From: an uncultured Lachnospiraceae bacterium
GTDB taxonomy: Bacteria; Bacillota; Clostridia; Lachnospirales; Lachnospiraceae
Assembly: GCA_910585215.1 (NCBI GenBank)
Contig: CAJUDQ010000003.1
Location: 96,806-134,818 of the forward strand
Length of the DNA stretch: 38,013 nucleotides
Reading direction: 5' to 3'
The notes beneath the pieces are model-generated. The model saw only the letters and a program-made list of their open reading frames with translations. It searched no databases and was not told the DNA's origin. This document shows, in pieces, positions 17,001 through 25,016 of this stretch (the first letter of the stretch is position 1; every line of letters starts with the position of its first letter). The position numbers and the translations under genes were made by a program.

Positions 17001-17527
17001 TCCAGCTCTGCTTTTTTGTCATGAATTCTGCCAATCATAAAGTTTACAAAACCTTCCGGAAGATATTCCTTAAGTTCATTTTCATTTTCTTCTATAGAAA
17101 ACTTTTCATCCAATATCTGAAAAATACGGCTTGTAAGCTGATAATTTTCCATCAAAAATGAAAAAAGTCTCTTCTGTATCTCCTCCGAATATTCAAGGTC
17201 ATTGCAGATATTATCGGCCAAAAGCTCTTTCCACTCATTTTCATCGAGCCTTCTTTTTATGGAACTGTAAATGTGGCTGACTTTCTGAATCCACTGAGCA
17301 GCAGGAGAATCAAGTTCTTCTGCCGTTATCATGGAATCTTCCTCTTCTTCTCCGGTTTTTCTTGCATAAGCAAGCGCCTCCTCATAAGCTGTCCGAAGGC
17401 GCTTAAATTCTTCCGGTTTTTCCTCCGGATTTGTAGAGGCAAGTTTCATGCGATAAGCATTTTTAATCAACGTTTCATCTTTGGTTTTTTCTATTTCCAG
17501 AATATGAAATATCAAATCTTCACTCAT
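14027..17527 (-). CDS. Giant TPR protein with N-terminal degenerate J-domain
   Basis: This 1166-residue soluble protein begins with a J-like domain (about 1-65) that keeps the helix pattern and the EEFKRLRTAYEEAL helix. It lacks the HPD motif, reading TNPEEKPEEF where HPDKNP would be expected. The rest is almost entirely helical tetratricopeptide repeats, for example AIELNKDPNYYYVYGNILF and ADAESALKIDKNNCFALSFK. It probably scaffolds proteins for the Hsp70 encoded immediately downstream. Because HPD is needed to stimulate Hsp70 ATPase in canonical J-proteins, this one may bind without classical stimulation. I place the start at the ATG at 17527, with AAAGGAG 8 bases upstream; the GTG at 17533 is too close to that site. 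It heads a likely four-gene operon. Confidence 0.85.
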   Translation of the reverse strand: MSEDLIFHILEIEKTKDETLIKNAYRMKLASTNPEEKPEEFKRLRTAYEEALAYARKTGEEEEDSMITAEELDSPAAQWIQKVSHIYSSIKRRLDENEWKELLADNICNDLEYSEEIQKRLFSFLMENYQLTSRIFQILDEKFSIEENENELKEYLPEGFVNFMIGRIHDKKAELEFAFEWLEGDEYADYDTFIRLQYNLEEQVFQKDFTTAKQTIEEMETLHIYHPFLELEKASMASQEGHHTEAAKIARRLIQAYPDSLRIPSMGAEMIWKSGEHDEAAEIFAAIEEKEEFAIVEKYLAYYAYEKGNQKEAEYYAAKVLKQNYQEETFLEFVNKLDSERIEFAKSNAPQNADEAKRYVIACIRTENYQIGLEFLKNSRFLEELIGGYGYLCHFYLKEEKWEKARESALIWRERLSEKKEEEDIRKKIAQSWHYQAEAAYGMAKIPDRKSVSEDEKQALLKVRTYWLREAEQALREAIAYHEQDMFVPLYTFLLDVQMDAKTYEAAKKTANEILDVYPNFFVVLSKKQKICYELHEAQEVIDVFYQAQDIYLNFEGHEILDEYIAGFYELAAEVFIYYQQYEDAENILKQAEQAEVESPVLKLYKVRLMRLKAWSDISIYQSDTEAEKILAEFLEQKVEDSILADLYYEMALIEDKQYYQPWVHEGKAKEYICKAIELNKDPNYYYVYGNILFQDKEYKKALKQYELTERIGGATENLYINMGRCYDELDILDRAIWYFIEAEKMDPENDRVNGYLGGVYTRLMERGQSRECGELAIKYTTLQIERKGDNPFEYMDRCQVYLDMNRYDEALADAESALKIDKNNCFALSFKAKAYLGKKHYQKALYFIKKAIAAMKSPNEILEFYQTAGDCCRYMRNFKEAEEFYQKGLKYAAIKRPGTEDEYYSSLISLYKASGDYEKASKTIQQRYKVSRSNGSYYGQKEWKYRLDLLRLDLIHFSGEKKQANDYVATAKKILADSNENSAVMQELGDIYLFYDNNRKKAIKAYESAYLLAESEDSLEWNKEILLNLMLFYKEDNNTKLLGKYRKIFLNLLCEKYDTKDKSIAEKKYAEALYDTMQNLFELGKFWLCLGNMEKAREYCTRMESENLCAYCVKMGCTDYYELKGMIYEAEQNLQEALTCYETAVQLDRFNGYSSWKVRSLKKKL

Positions 17528-17599
17528 ACACACTTCTCCTTTAAAATATTATCTGTTTTTACTATTTTACATGAATATGGAAGAAATTACAATGGAAAT

Positions 17600-17643
17600 C
17601 AGAAATTTTAAAAGGAGACAGAGCATTTATTTCTCTGCCTCCT
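17600..17643 (-). terminator. Intrinsic terminator of the ABC exporter operon
   Basis: On the minus strand an 11-bp stem (17643-17633 with 17623-17613, one G:T pair, 9-base loop) is followed by TTTTAAAATTT. It starts 18 bp after the stop of the second ABC subunit and separates that operon from the J-domain/Hsp70 operon. Confidence 0.8.
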
Positions 17644-17660
17644 GATGAAACTTTTTAAAA

Positions 17661-19445
17661 CTATGCAATATTTTTAAATTGCGCCTGATACAGCTGATAG
17701 TATGCTCCCTTCTTTTCCATCAGTTCTTCATGGCTTCCCTGCTCTAAAATTCCTCCCTCATCAATTACAAAAATCCTGTCGGCATTTTTAATGGTAGATA
17801 ACCGATGTGCAATAATAAATGAGGTTCTTCCCTGCAGCAGTGATTCGATTCCCTGCTGAACCAGAATTTCCGTATGTGTATCAATACTTGAAGTCGCTTC
17901 ATCCAATATCAATATTTCAGGGTCTGACACCATTGTTCTGGCAAATGCCAGAAGCTGTCTCTGCCCAATGGAAAGTCTTGCACCTCTCTCACTGATTTCT
18001 GTATCATACCCGTGTTCCAGATTTATAATAAACTCATGCGCATGTACTGCTTTTGCAGCGGCAATTACTTCATCATCTGTGGCATTCAGTCTGCCATATC
18101 GGATATTATCCTTTATTGTACCGGAAAACAGATAATTTTCCTGTGTCATAACACCCATCTGCTTTCTTAAACTGTGAATGGTTACATTTTGAATATCCTG
18201 TTCATCTATCAGCACTCTGCCCTTTGTAGCATTATAAAATCTGCTGACCAGATTTACAATTGTTGATTTTCCGGCTCCTGTAGGCCCAACCAACGCAATG
18301 GTCTCTCCAGGCTGAATATCAAAACTGACATTATGTAACACAAATCTTTCAGGCTCGTCAGGATAAGCAAAGGAAACTTCTTCAAAACGCACTCTGCCTT
18401 CGATTTTTGGAAGCTCTGCTGCTCCTTCTCTGTCCGCCACTTCTGCCGGAGTATCTAAAATATCAAAAATTCTTTCTGCTGCAGAAATATTTGTTACCAG
18501 CTTGTTATAATAGCTTGCAAGATTTCTCACTGGTCCCCAGAACATGGAAAGGTAAGTAGAAAATGCTACAAACGTTCCAACACCAATGGTTCCAACACCA
18601 AGTTTCTGGATTCCAATATAGTACAATAAAAATGTACCGATTCCCCACGATATTTCAATGGTAGGACTGAAGCTGTCTGCCACCAGCACTGCATTACGAA
18701 AAGAAATACGATGTTCATCTACAATTTTAGAAAATTCACTCTGTGATTCTTTTTCTGCTGTAAAGCTCTGTACAATACCAATTCCGGAAAAGTCCTCATG
18801 TACAAATGCGGTAATATTCGAAGATTTCTTTCTGTGAATCTGCCACTTTTTATGTGCAAGAATCTCAGCCACATACATTCCTGCAATAATAAACGGAAGT
18901 GCTGCTACTGCTGAAAATGTCAGTGCAGGGCTCTTGATAAACATAATGATAAATACCACCACAACTGTTAAAAAATCCGGTATTAACTGTGTCACTGTAC
19001 TTTGAATCACATCCTTCAACGCATTGACATCACCAATAACCCTTGCCAGAATCTTTCCTGTTGGTCGGCTGTCAAAAAAATCAAACCCAAGTGTTTGAAT
19101 ATGTGCATATAGTTCTTCTCTGACTACTAAAAGCACCTTGTTTGATACTCTTGCCATTGTTTTCATCCAAAACTTGGAAGTAAACATAAACACTATACTT
19201 GCAGCAAACAGTGCTGCTACTACCATTACCAGTCCGTTCCAGTCCTTCTCTGTAATATTCACATCAATTGCATGTTCCATTAAAAGAGGATTTATCATGG
19301 AAATAGACAAAGATAACAGCATAGCCAGCAGGACAAATATGATTTCTTTTTTATAATGAAGCATATATCGAAACAGTCTCAAGATTACTTTTATCTTGAC
19401 CGAATCCTTCTGTTCTTCATCTTCTTTTACTGAATTAATAGACAT
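17661..19445 (-). CDS. ABC exporter half-transporter, subunit with non-canonical signature
   Basis: This 594-residue ABC exporter half-molecule has an N-terminal transmembrane domain of six helices (about 30-320) and a C-terminal ATPase. The ATPase has Walker A GPTGAGKST (387-395), Walker B LILDEA with catalytic E516, and an H-loop AHRLST. Its signature is LSIGQ (491-495) where LSGGQ is usual. It would pair with the upstream subunit, whose Walker B has Asp for Glu. Together these make one competent and one degenerate ATP site, as in TM287/288 and BmrCD-type heterodimers. Such exporters move drugs, lipids or peptides; the substrate is unknown. It begins 18 bp after its partner. Confidence 0.93.
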   Translation of the reverse strand: MSINSVKEDEEQKDSVKIKVILRLFRYMLHYKKEIIFVLLAMLLSLSISMINPLLMEHAIDVNITEKDWNGLVMVVAALFAASIVFMFTSKFWMKTMARVSNKVLLVVREELYAHIQTLGFDFFDSRPTGKILARVIGDVNALKDVIQSTVTQLIPDFLTVVVVFIIMFIKSPALTFSAVAALPFIIAGMYVAEILAHKKWQIHRKKSSNITAFVHEDFSGIGIVQSFTAEKESQSEFSKIVDEHRISFRNAVLVADSFSPTIEISWGIGTFLLYYIGIQKLGVGTIGVGTFVAFSTYLSMFWGPVRNLASYYNKLVTNISAAERIFDILDTPAEVADREGAAELPKIEGRVRFEEVSFAYPDEPERFVLHNVSFDIQPGETIALVGPTGAGKSTIVNLVSRFYNATKGRVLIDEQDIQNVTIHSLRKQMGVMTQENYLFSGTIKDNIRYGRLNATDDEVIAAAKAVHAHEFIINLEHGYDTEISERGARLSIGQRQLLAFARTMVSDPEILILDEATSSIDTHTEILVQQGIESLLQGRTSFIIAHRLSTIKNADRIFVIDEGGILEQGSHEELMEKKGAYYQLYQAQFKNIA

Positions 19446-19463
19446 AATTCCTCCTTTCTAGCT

Positions 19464-21206
19464 TTAAAGAATAGCCTTTCGATAATCTCCGTACTGCGCT
19501 TCATAAGTGGCGTAATACATTCCTTTTTTCTTCATCAATTCCTCATGCCTGCCCCGTTCCGCAATCCTTCCATGGTCCAGTACAATAATTTCATCTGCAT
19601 TTCGAACGGAAGAAATTCTGTGGGCAATAATAATTTTACTTACATCTTTTTTGGCCGCCAGCTCCTGTTGAATCTCATATTCGGTTTCCATATCAAGCGC
19701 CGAGGTGGAATCATCCAGAATCAATATTTTTGCATTTTTTGCAAGTGCTCTTGCAATACTTAGACGCTGTTTCTGTCCACCGGAAAGTCCAACGCCTCGT
19801 TCTCCGATTACTGTATCATAGCCGGCTCCAAGCTTATCTACAAACTCCGAGGCATGTGCTGTAGACAGTGCATTTTTTACTGTTTTATCTGACATTGTCC
19901 GACGCCGTCCAAGCTTTATATTTTCACGAATCGTATCGGAAAACAGAAACACATCCTGTGTTACTACAGAAGTACAATCTCTGACAGATTCAAGTGTAAG
20001 TTCACGAATGTCTTTTCCGTCAAGACAGATACTGCCTGCATTTACATCATAAAAACGGTTGATTAAGTTTACAATGGTACTCTTTCCTGCACCTGTCATA
20101 CCCATAATTCCCAGAGTATGCCCACTTTCCAGATGAAAGCTGATATCCTCAAGAATCTTACTTTCATGTAAATCAAAGGAAACATGGTCAAAAATCAAAT
20201 CGCCCGTCGGCTGTTCAAGCGAGACTGCATTTTCTCTGTCTGTAATTTCCGGTTTTTCTGCCAGAATATGATTAATCTTTTTATTTGATGCAAATGCTGC
20301 CGCTACTGCATTGGCAAGCCATCCAAGATTCTCCATCGGCCATACAATATTGTTGGCATACTGAATAAATGCTGTTAAGACACCAAGAGTCACTTCGCCT
20401 TCAATAACCAGATATCCTCCGATTAAAAGCGTTAAAAGCTGCATAAGCTTTGTCAGAAAAGACATGTTTGGTCCAAACTTCGCCATAATATAAGCCTGCT
20501 CTACATTTAAGTCATAATATTTTTCATTATTCTTTCTGAATTTTTCCATTTCGTAGTCTTCTCTTGCAAATGACTTTACTGCACGCATTCCGGAAAGATT
20601 TTCCTGAACAACCGTATTTAACGCGGCATTCTGTTCACTTATATTGTCATATACCTTATCCAGTATTCTTTCCAGCCGGATTGCCAGAAATCCCATTACC
20701 GGAAGAACCGCAATCGGAAGAATACTTAACTTCCAATTCAAATTTACCATGCAGATAATGATTCCTATTGTATAGGAAAATGCTTCCACTGCAAGCATTC
20801 CTACAAATCCAAAGATATCCCAGATTCTGTCCACATCATCCTTTACTCTTGCCATCAGCTCACCGGTATTATTTTTATCAAAATACGTCTTTGAAAGTGT
20901 CTGTATATGCTGAAACAGATTTTTTCTCACATCGCTTGCCACACGGCTGCCGGTTATATCACAGGTAAGTTCCTTTACATACTGTGTAAATGCTCTTCCA
21001 AGACCTACAATTAAAATACAGGCAAGATTTTTTGGCAGCATTTCCATATTTCCCTTGATAATGACATCATCCACAATCGACATGGTAATAATCGGAAACC
21101 AGATGTCCAATGCAATACTGGTTCCCATGGTAACAGCGGCAATCAGATAACGCCACCAGTTTTTCAGCGCATAGCGCCCAAGTGGATTTTTATTCACTTT
21201 TTCCAT
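19464..21206 (-). CDS. ABC exporter half-transporter, subunit with degenerate Walker B
   Basis: This 580-residue half-transporter has six transmembrane helices (about 18-300) and a C-terminal ATPase. Walker A is GMTGAGKST (369-377), the signature is canonical LSGGQ (474-478), and the H-loop is AHRIS. The Walker B reads LILDDS: D499 stands where the catalytic Glu should be, the hallmark of the degenerate partner in heterodimeric exporters. Its consensus signature would complete the active site of the other subunit, while its own Walker motifs face that subunit's LSIGQ. AAGGAGGG precedes the start. It follows the sce7726-like gene by 49 bp. Confidence 0.93.
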   Translation of the reverse strand: MEKVNKNPLGRYALKNWWRYLIAAVTMGTSIALDIWFPIITMSIVDDVIIKGNMEMLPKNLACILIVGLGRAFTQYVKELTCDITGSRVASDVRKNLFQHIQTLSKTYFDKNNTGELMARVKDDVDRIWDIFGFVGMLAVEAFSYTIGIIICMVNLNWKLSILPIAVLPVMGFLAIRLERILDKVYDNISEQNAALNTVVQENLSGMRAVKSFAREDYEMEKFRKNNEKYYDLNVEQAYIMAKFGPNMSFLTKLMQLLTLLIGGYLVIEGEVTLGVLTAFIQYANNIVWPMENLGWLANAVAAAFASNKKINHILAEKPEITDRENAVSLEQPTGDLIFDHVSFDLHESKILEDISFHLESGHTLGIMGMTGAGKSTIVNLINRFYDVNAGSICLDGKDIRELTLESVRDCTSVVTQDVFLFSDTIRENIKLGRRRTMSDKTVKNALSTAHASEFVDKLGAGYDTVIGERGVGLSGGQKQRLSIARALAKNAKILILDDSTSALDMETEYEIQQELAAKKDVSKIIIAHRISSVRNADEIIVLDHGRIAERGRHEELMKKKGMYYATYEAQYGDYRKAIL

Positions 21207-21255
21207 TTTTTCTGTTTCCCTCCTTGTCTACAAATAAAGTTCCCTATCAAATTTT

Positions 21256-21888
21256 TTATTTCCGGTAATAATATCTGCGTTTTTTTCTTCTCTTTTTTAC
21301 CGGAAGATTTTTGGCTTTTCTATATTCTGCATAAGATTTGAGCCATTCTTCATAATCTCTTTCAAACAGTTCTTCTACCATCTGCCCCTTTAAGATTTGA
21401 GGGTTTATCTTTTCCAAAAGTTTATCTTGAACAAATTTTTTACTTTTTCCAGTGTATTTTGGAAGACTGTTTTTTTCCAGAATACTGTTCAATTCTGTAC
21501 GCCATAACCATTGAATCTGCTGCTCCAGTCTGCATTTTAAATTTTTTTGCGCCTCTCGTTCCAAATGAATCAGTATTTTTCCGTTTTCTTCCGAAACAAT
21601 CAATATGCCCCACCAGTCCGGCACATGTTCGGCTACATGTTTTTTATGAGACTGACCCGCAACAATATAATTAAAATCACAGAATTTATCATAATCTCTT
21701 GTCTGTGTTTTCAGTCTTTCATAAGTGTCTGCATCACTTTTTATTTCCAACCCTATAAAGCCCTGTTCCACAATCATCACAAGGTCTGCTCTGGAACGTC
21801 CCATAATTTTTTCTTCAAATATTCTGTTTTTTATGTAAATCTCGTCAAGATAATCAAATAAAGGTTCCCTGATATCTGCATCGTACAT
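21256..21888 (-). CDS. sce7726 family protein (PD-(D/E)XK nuclease-like fold)
   Basis: This 210-residue protein resembles the sce7726 family, predicted to have a restriction-endonuclease-like fold. Near the N-terminus it has DIREPLFDYL, then RSRADLVMI and a GLEIKSDADTYERLKTQ segment, with D35, E48 and K50 forming a PD-(D/E)XK-type core. A VPDWWGIL motif near residue 92 is also typical. The last 20 residues are strongly basic (KKRRKKRRYYYRK), which suits nucleic-acid binding. The function is not established; a role in DNA processing or defence is inference. AAAGGAG lies 6 bases before the ATG. It lies just upstream of the ABC pair and may share their transcript. Confidence 0.7.
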   Translation of the reverse strand: MYDADIREPLFDYLDEIYIKNRIFEEKIMGRSRADLVMIVEQGFIGLEIKSDADTYERLKTQTRDYDKFCDFNYIVAGQSHKKHVAEHVPDWWGILIVSEENGKILIHLEREAQKNLKCRLEQQIQWLWRTELNSILEKNSLPKYTGKSKKFVQDKLLEKINPQILKGQMVEELFERDYEEWLKSYAEYRKAKNLPVKKRRKKRRYYYRK

Positions 21889-22224
21889 TTTTATCTCCTT
21901 TTTTTGCCTTAGGCATTTTATTCTTCTATCAGAAAATAATTTCCATCCTATGCCAAATTTGATATTGTCCGAAAACAGCTCTTTTATTTGATTTGCATAC
22001 CCTTAAAATCTTATGTGGAATATTAATACAAGAACATGTAGTTTTCAATGATATTTGCTGTTATCAAATTGACATTTTCTGCTTTCTGTAGCTATTATTT
22101 TATATATTTCCTGTGTTATTGTGAAAAATATATCAGTAATGGGGAAAAAAGAATTTAAAATTTAGAAAGAACTTAGAAAAAAGAAAATATCCTGTCCAGT
22201 CAAGGAGCAGCAGATAAAAACCTG
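21889..22224. other. Intergenic gap downstream of nth
   Basis: This 336-bp AT-rich gap separates endonuclease III from the sce7726-like gene, both on the minus strand. It holds a strong-looking plus-strand promoter match (TTGACA at 22069-22074, TATTAT at 22093-22098, spacer 18) with no gene behind it, and a short stem AGCAG/CTGCT just after nth. I see no other ORF, RNA gene or clear terminator. Confidence 0.5.
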
Positions 22225-22872
22225 CTAAACTCCCACCTTCGGACAGATATCTTTCAGACAACATTCCTCGCAGTATGGATGTGTTCTTGCTGTACAAACT
22301 TCGCGCCCGTGGTATACCAGACGATGGCAAAAATCACTGCCCTCTTCTGGAGGTATGATTTTCCACAGCTCCATTTCTACCTTTTTCGGCTCTTTGATTC
22401 CATTTACCAGACCCATGCGGTTTGTCAGACGAATACAGTGAGTATCGGTGACAATTGCCGGTTTTCCAAAGACATCTCCCATAATCAGATTTGCGCTTTT
22501 TCTTCCCACACCCGGAAGCTTTAACAGAGAATTAAAATCTTTTGGGATTTCTCCATTGTATTCATCGCGCAGAATTTTCATACATGCATTGATATCTCTT
22601 GATTTTGTCTTTCCAAGTCCACAGGGTCTGACTATTTTTTCGATATCTTCTGCTGACGCGTCTGCCAGTGCATTTACATCCGGATACTTTTCATATAGCT
22701 GTTCTACAATAATATTTACTCTAGCATCCGTACATTGCGCAGCCAGTCGTACACTGACAAGTAACTTCCATGCTTCATCATAATCCAAGGAACATCCTGC
22801 AACGGGATATTCTTTTTTTAAACGCTTTATAATTTCCAACGCCAATTTTTTCTTTTTTGTCATTCTTGCCAT
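22225..22872 (-). CDS. nth: Endonuclease III
   Basis: This bifunctional DNA glycosylase/AP lyase of base excision repair removes oxidised pyrimidines. The 215-residue form from the start at 22872 is close to the E. coli length of 211. The helix-hairpin-helix LPGVGRKSA (119-127) carries catalytic K125, and D143 lies in VTDTH. The C-terminal 4Fe-4S cluster cysteines are C193, C201, C204 and C210; the first spacing is seven residues where the E. coli protein has six. I prefer the ATG at 22872 because AGGAG lies 8 bases upstream. A longer start at 22905 would add a very basic leader (KRKRDRRRR). The gene is divergent from the chemoreceptor. Confidence 0.95.
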   Translation of the reverse strand: MARMTKKKKLALEIIKRLKKEYPVAGCSLDYDEAWKLLVSVRLAAQCTDARVNIIVEQLYEKYPDVNALADASAEDIEKIVRPCGLGKTKSRDINACMKILRDEYNGEIPKDFNSLLKLPGVGRKSANLIMGDVFGKPAIVTDTHCIRLTNRMGLVNGIKEPKKVEMELWKIIPPEEGSDFCHRLVYHGREVCTARTHPYCEECCLKDICPKVGV

Positions 22873-22905
22873 TCTTCTTCTCCTGTCCCTTTTCCTTTTT
22901 GCCAT

Positions 22906-23219
22906 ATTTTCCTATTAGTTATATTTTCTTATTAGCTATATTTTGCTGATATTTCTTTCAGCACATATTTTACCACCTGTTTTTATTATTGTCACCAGAT
23001 TTTTTTATTTTATATTTTTTACTGTAAAATACTATGGAAATTATTTCATATACATTATTTTAAAAATGATTGCACAAATTCGTATAATTGTGTTATACTA
23101 AAAGTTCAGAGAATAGATTGTAGAAAGGCGTTATATATGATATTTTATATCTGGTTAACAAATGAGAACTCTCTGTAAAATACAATTACCAAAAAAATTT
23201 ATTAAAGAAGGAAGGTATT
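22906..23219. promoter_or_regulatory. Divergent promoter region between nth and the chemoreceptor
   Basis: For the plus strand, TTGCAC (23070-23075) and TATACT (23094-23099) spaced 18 bases apart form a plausible sigma-A promoter for the chemoreceptor, leaving a leader of about 110 bases. A tandem 15-bp repeat (TATTAGYTATATTTT at 22913-22927 and 22930-22944, one mismatch) lies upstream of nth on the other side. A 13-codon frame in the leader (from 23137) is too short to judge. Confidence 0.45.
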
Positions 23220-24881
23220 ATGCCTATGCGTAAAAGTATCAACATTATGGTTGGTATTCGGGTGATATTTGCTTTTATTTCTGTGCTCTTATTCAGCATT
23301 ATGGTCACCAAAAATATCAACCTCATTGAAAAAAATGAAACATCCAATGAACAGGTAAATGCTCTGCTCTCCAAAGCACAACAGGCAGAAACAGCACACT
23401 ATAAATGGTCTACAAATCTCAGTAATGCCCTATACGCAAATACTGAGTTTACGGGCAGCATAGACCCTACAAGCTGTATTTTGGGTCAGTGGATTTATGG
23501 CGATTCCGGTATAGAGGATGAATTTATTCTGAATCTGCACAAAGAAATGGAACCACTACATAAAGAATTGCATGAATCAGCTACCTATGTGCTGAACCTT
23601 ATGAAAACAGACCCTGCACAGGCACAGGAATATTATCAGAAAACTATTTTGTCCAATCTTACCACCTTGGTTGGACTGTTGGACGATGTTGTGGAACATG
23701 GAACCGAACTCAGTGAGGCCAGCTCCGTAAAGATGAAAGAAACCATTCGAGTTATGCGCAATACAGCAATTGGAGGATTTATTCTGGCGCTTGTCTGCCT
23801 GATTAGTTTGATTGTATATGTATTCCGTCAAATAGTCAGACCAATTTTAATGATTACAAAAAAAACCAGTTCTCTTCAGGACGGAAAACTGGATTTACAG
23901 CTGAATTATCATGCGAAAAATGAACTGGGAGACCTTTCTACTACACTTGAAAATTCCGTACAGCAGATTCGAGGATATGTGCAGGATATTAATCATATTA
24001 TGAAAGAGCTGTCTGATGGTAACTTTAATGTATATACATCTGTGCCTTTTATTGGTGATTTTCAGTCTATTCAAGAATCTGTAAACAGCTTTACTTCTAC
24101 CATGTCTACAGCAATTGACTATATCAATCAGGCAGAAGATAAGGTATCTGGCAATGCAGGCAATCTTTCCGGCAGTGCACAGCAGATTGCAGAAGGGGCT
24201 ACACAGCAGGCAAGTGCAGTAGAAGAGCTGTTTGCTACTCTGGACGACTTGTCAGGCAGCGCTGCTGAAAATGTAAAAATAGCTTCCGGTGCTCAGAAAA
24301 ATGCCCGCCTGACCGGCGAACAGGTAACTGTAAGCAGCCAGCAGATGGAACAGATGGTTGCTGCTATGAATGATATCAAAACTTCGTCAGATAAAATTGA
24401 AAAAATTATTGCTGCTATTGAAAATATTGCATTCCAGACAAATATTCTCGCATTAAACGCAGCAGTGGAAGCAACCCATGCCGGCGAAGCAGGTAAAGGC
24501 TTTGCAGTTGTAGCCAGTGAGGTGCGCTCTCTTGCCAACCAGTCCGACCAGGCAGTACAGGCGACGAAAGAACTTATTGAAAATTCTGTGCGTGCAGCGG
24601 AAAAAGGAAATCAGATTGTAGGTGAAGTATCACAGACACTGAAAACGACTCTTGATTTAATTACACAGTCCAACAGCGATATCGGTATTATCGCAGAAGC
24701 TGTACAGACAGAAGCTGCTTCCATTCAACAGATTACAGAGGCAGTGGGACAGATTTCGAATGTGGTTCAGACGAACTCCGCCAGCAGCGAAGAGGCTGCT
24801 GCCGTCAGTGCTGAACTTTTTGAACAGGTACGGCTCCTTCAAAATCAGACGCAGAGATTCAAACTGAAACAAAGAAAATAA
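23220..24881 (+). CDS. Methyl-accepting chemotaxis protein with CZB zinc-binding domain
   Basis: This 553-residue chemoreceptor has TM1 at about 12-30, an extracytoplasmic domain at about 31-182, TM2 at 183-201, HAMP at about 202-255, and a signalling domain whose tip region (IAFQTNILALNAAVEATHAGEAG) is at about 400-425. The sensor part carries the chemoreceptor zinc-binding (CZB) pattern: H60 in AHYKW, C86 in SCILG, and H114 and H118 in PLHKELH, the 3-His/1-Cys zinc set. Such domains sense zinc and, in some cases, oxidants such as HOCl through the Cys. AAGGAAGG precedes the ATG. No other chemotaxis gene is nearby. A strong terminator follows. Confidence 0.93.
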   Translation: MPMRKSINIMVGIRVIFAFISVLLFSIMVTKNINLIEKNETSNEQVNALLSKAQQAETAHYKWSTNLSNALYANTEFTGSIDPTSCILGQWIYGDSGIEDEFILNLHKEMEPLHKELHESATYVLNLMKTDPAQAQEYYQKTILSNLTTLVGLLDDVVEHGTELSEASSVKMKETIRVMRNTAIGGFILALVCLISLIVYVFRQIVRPILMITKKTSSLQDGKLDLQLNYHAKNELGDLSTTLENSVQQIRGYVQDINHIMKELSDGNFNVYTSVPFIGDFQSIQESVNSFTSTMSTAIDYINQAEDKVSGNAGNLSGSAQQIAEGATQQASAVEELFATLDDLSGSAAENVKIASGAQKNARLTGEQVTVSSQQMEQMVAAMNDIKTSSDKIEKIIAAIENIAFQTNILALNAAVEATHAGEAGKGFAVVASEVRSLANQSDQAVQATKELIENSVRAAEKGNQIVGEVSQTLKTTLDLITQSNSDIGIIAEAVQTEAASIQQITEAVGQISNVVQTNSASSEEAAAVSAELFEQVRLLQNQTQRFKLKQRK

Positions 24882-24926
24882 TAAAAATCAGATTTAACGG
24901 TTAGTATAGACAGAGAATAAGACAAA

Positions 24927-24978
24927 AATAATACAATATATAAATTCCTTGCACGAATTATATATTGTATTATTTTTT
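24927..24978. terminator. Bidirectional terminator between chemoreceptor and cysK
   Basis: A 20-bp stem (24927-24947 with 24955-24974, one extra A in the left arm, loop CTTGCAC) is followed on the plus strand by TTTTTT and on the minus strand by TTTTTGTC. It lies between two converging genes and can end both transcripts. Confidence 0.88.
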
Positions 24979-25016
24979 ACAGAAAATATATAACTTTTTA
25001 TATCACCTATTTATTT

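Noticed and set aside
23137..23178. Possible 13-residue leader peptide upstream of the chemoreceptor
   Set aside because: It is too short to judge, has no attenuator hairpin behind it and no amino-acid bias that would suggest attenuation.
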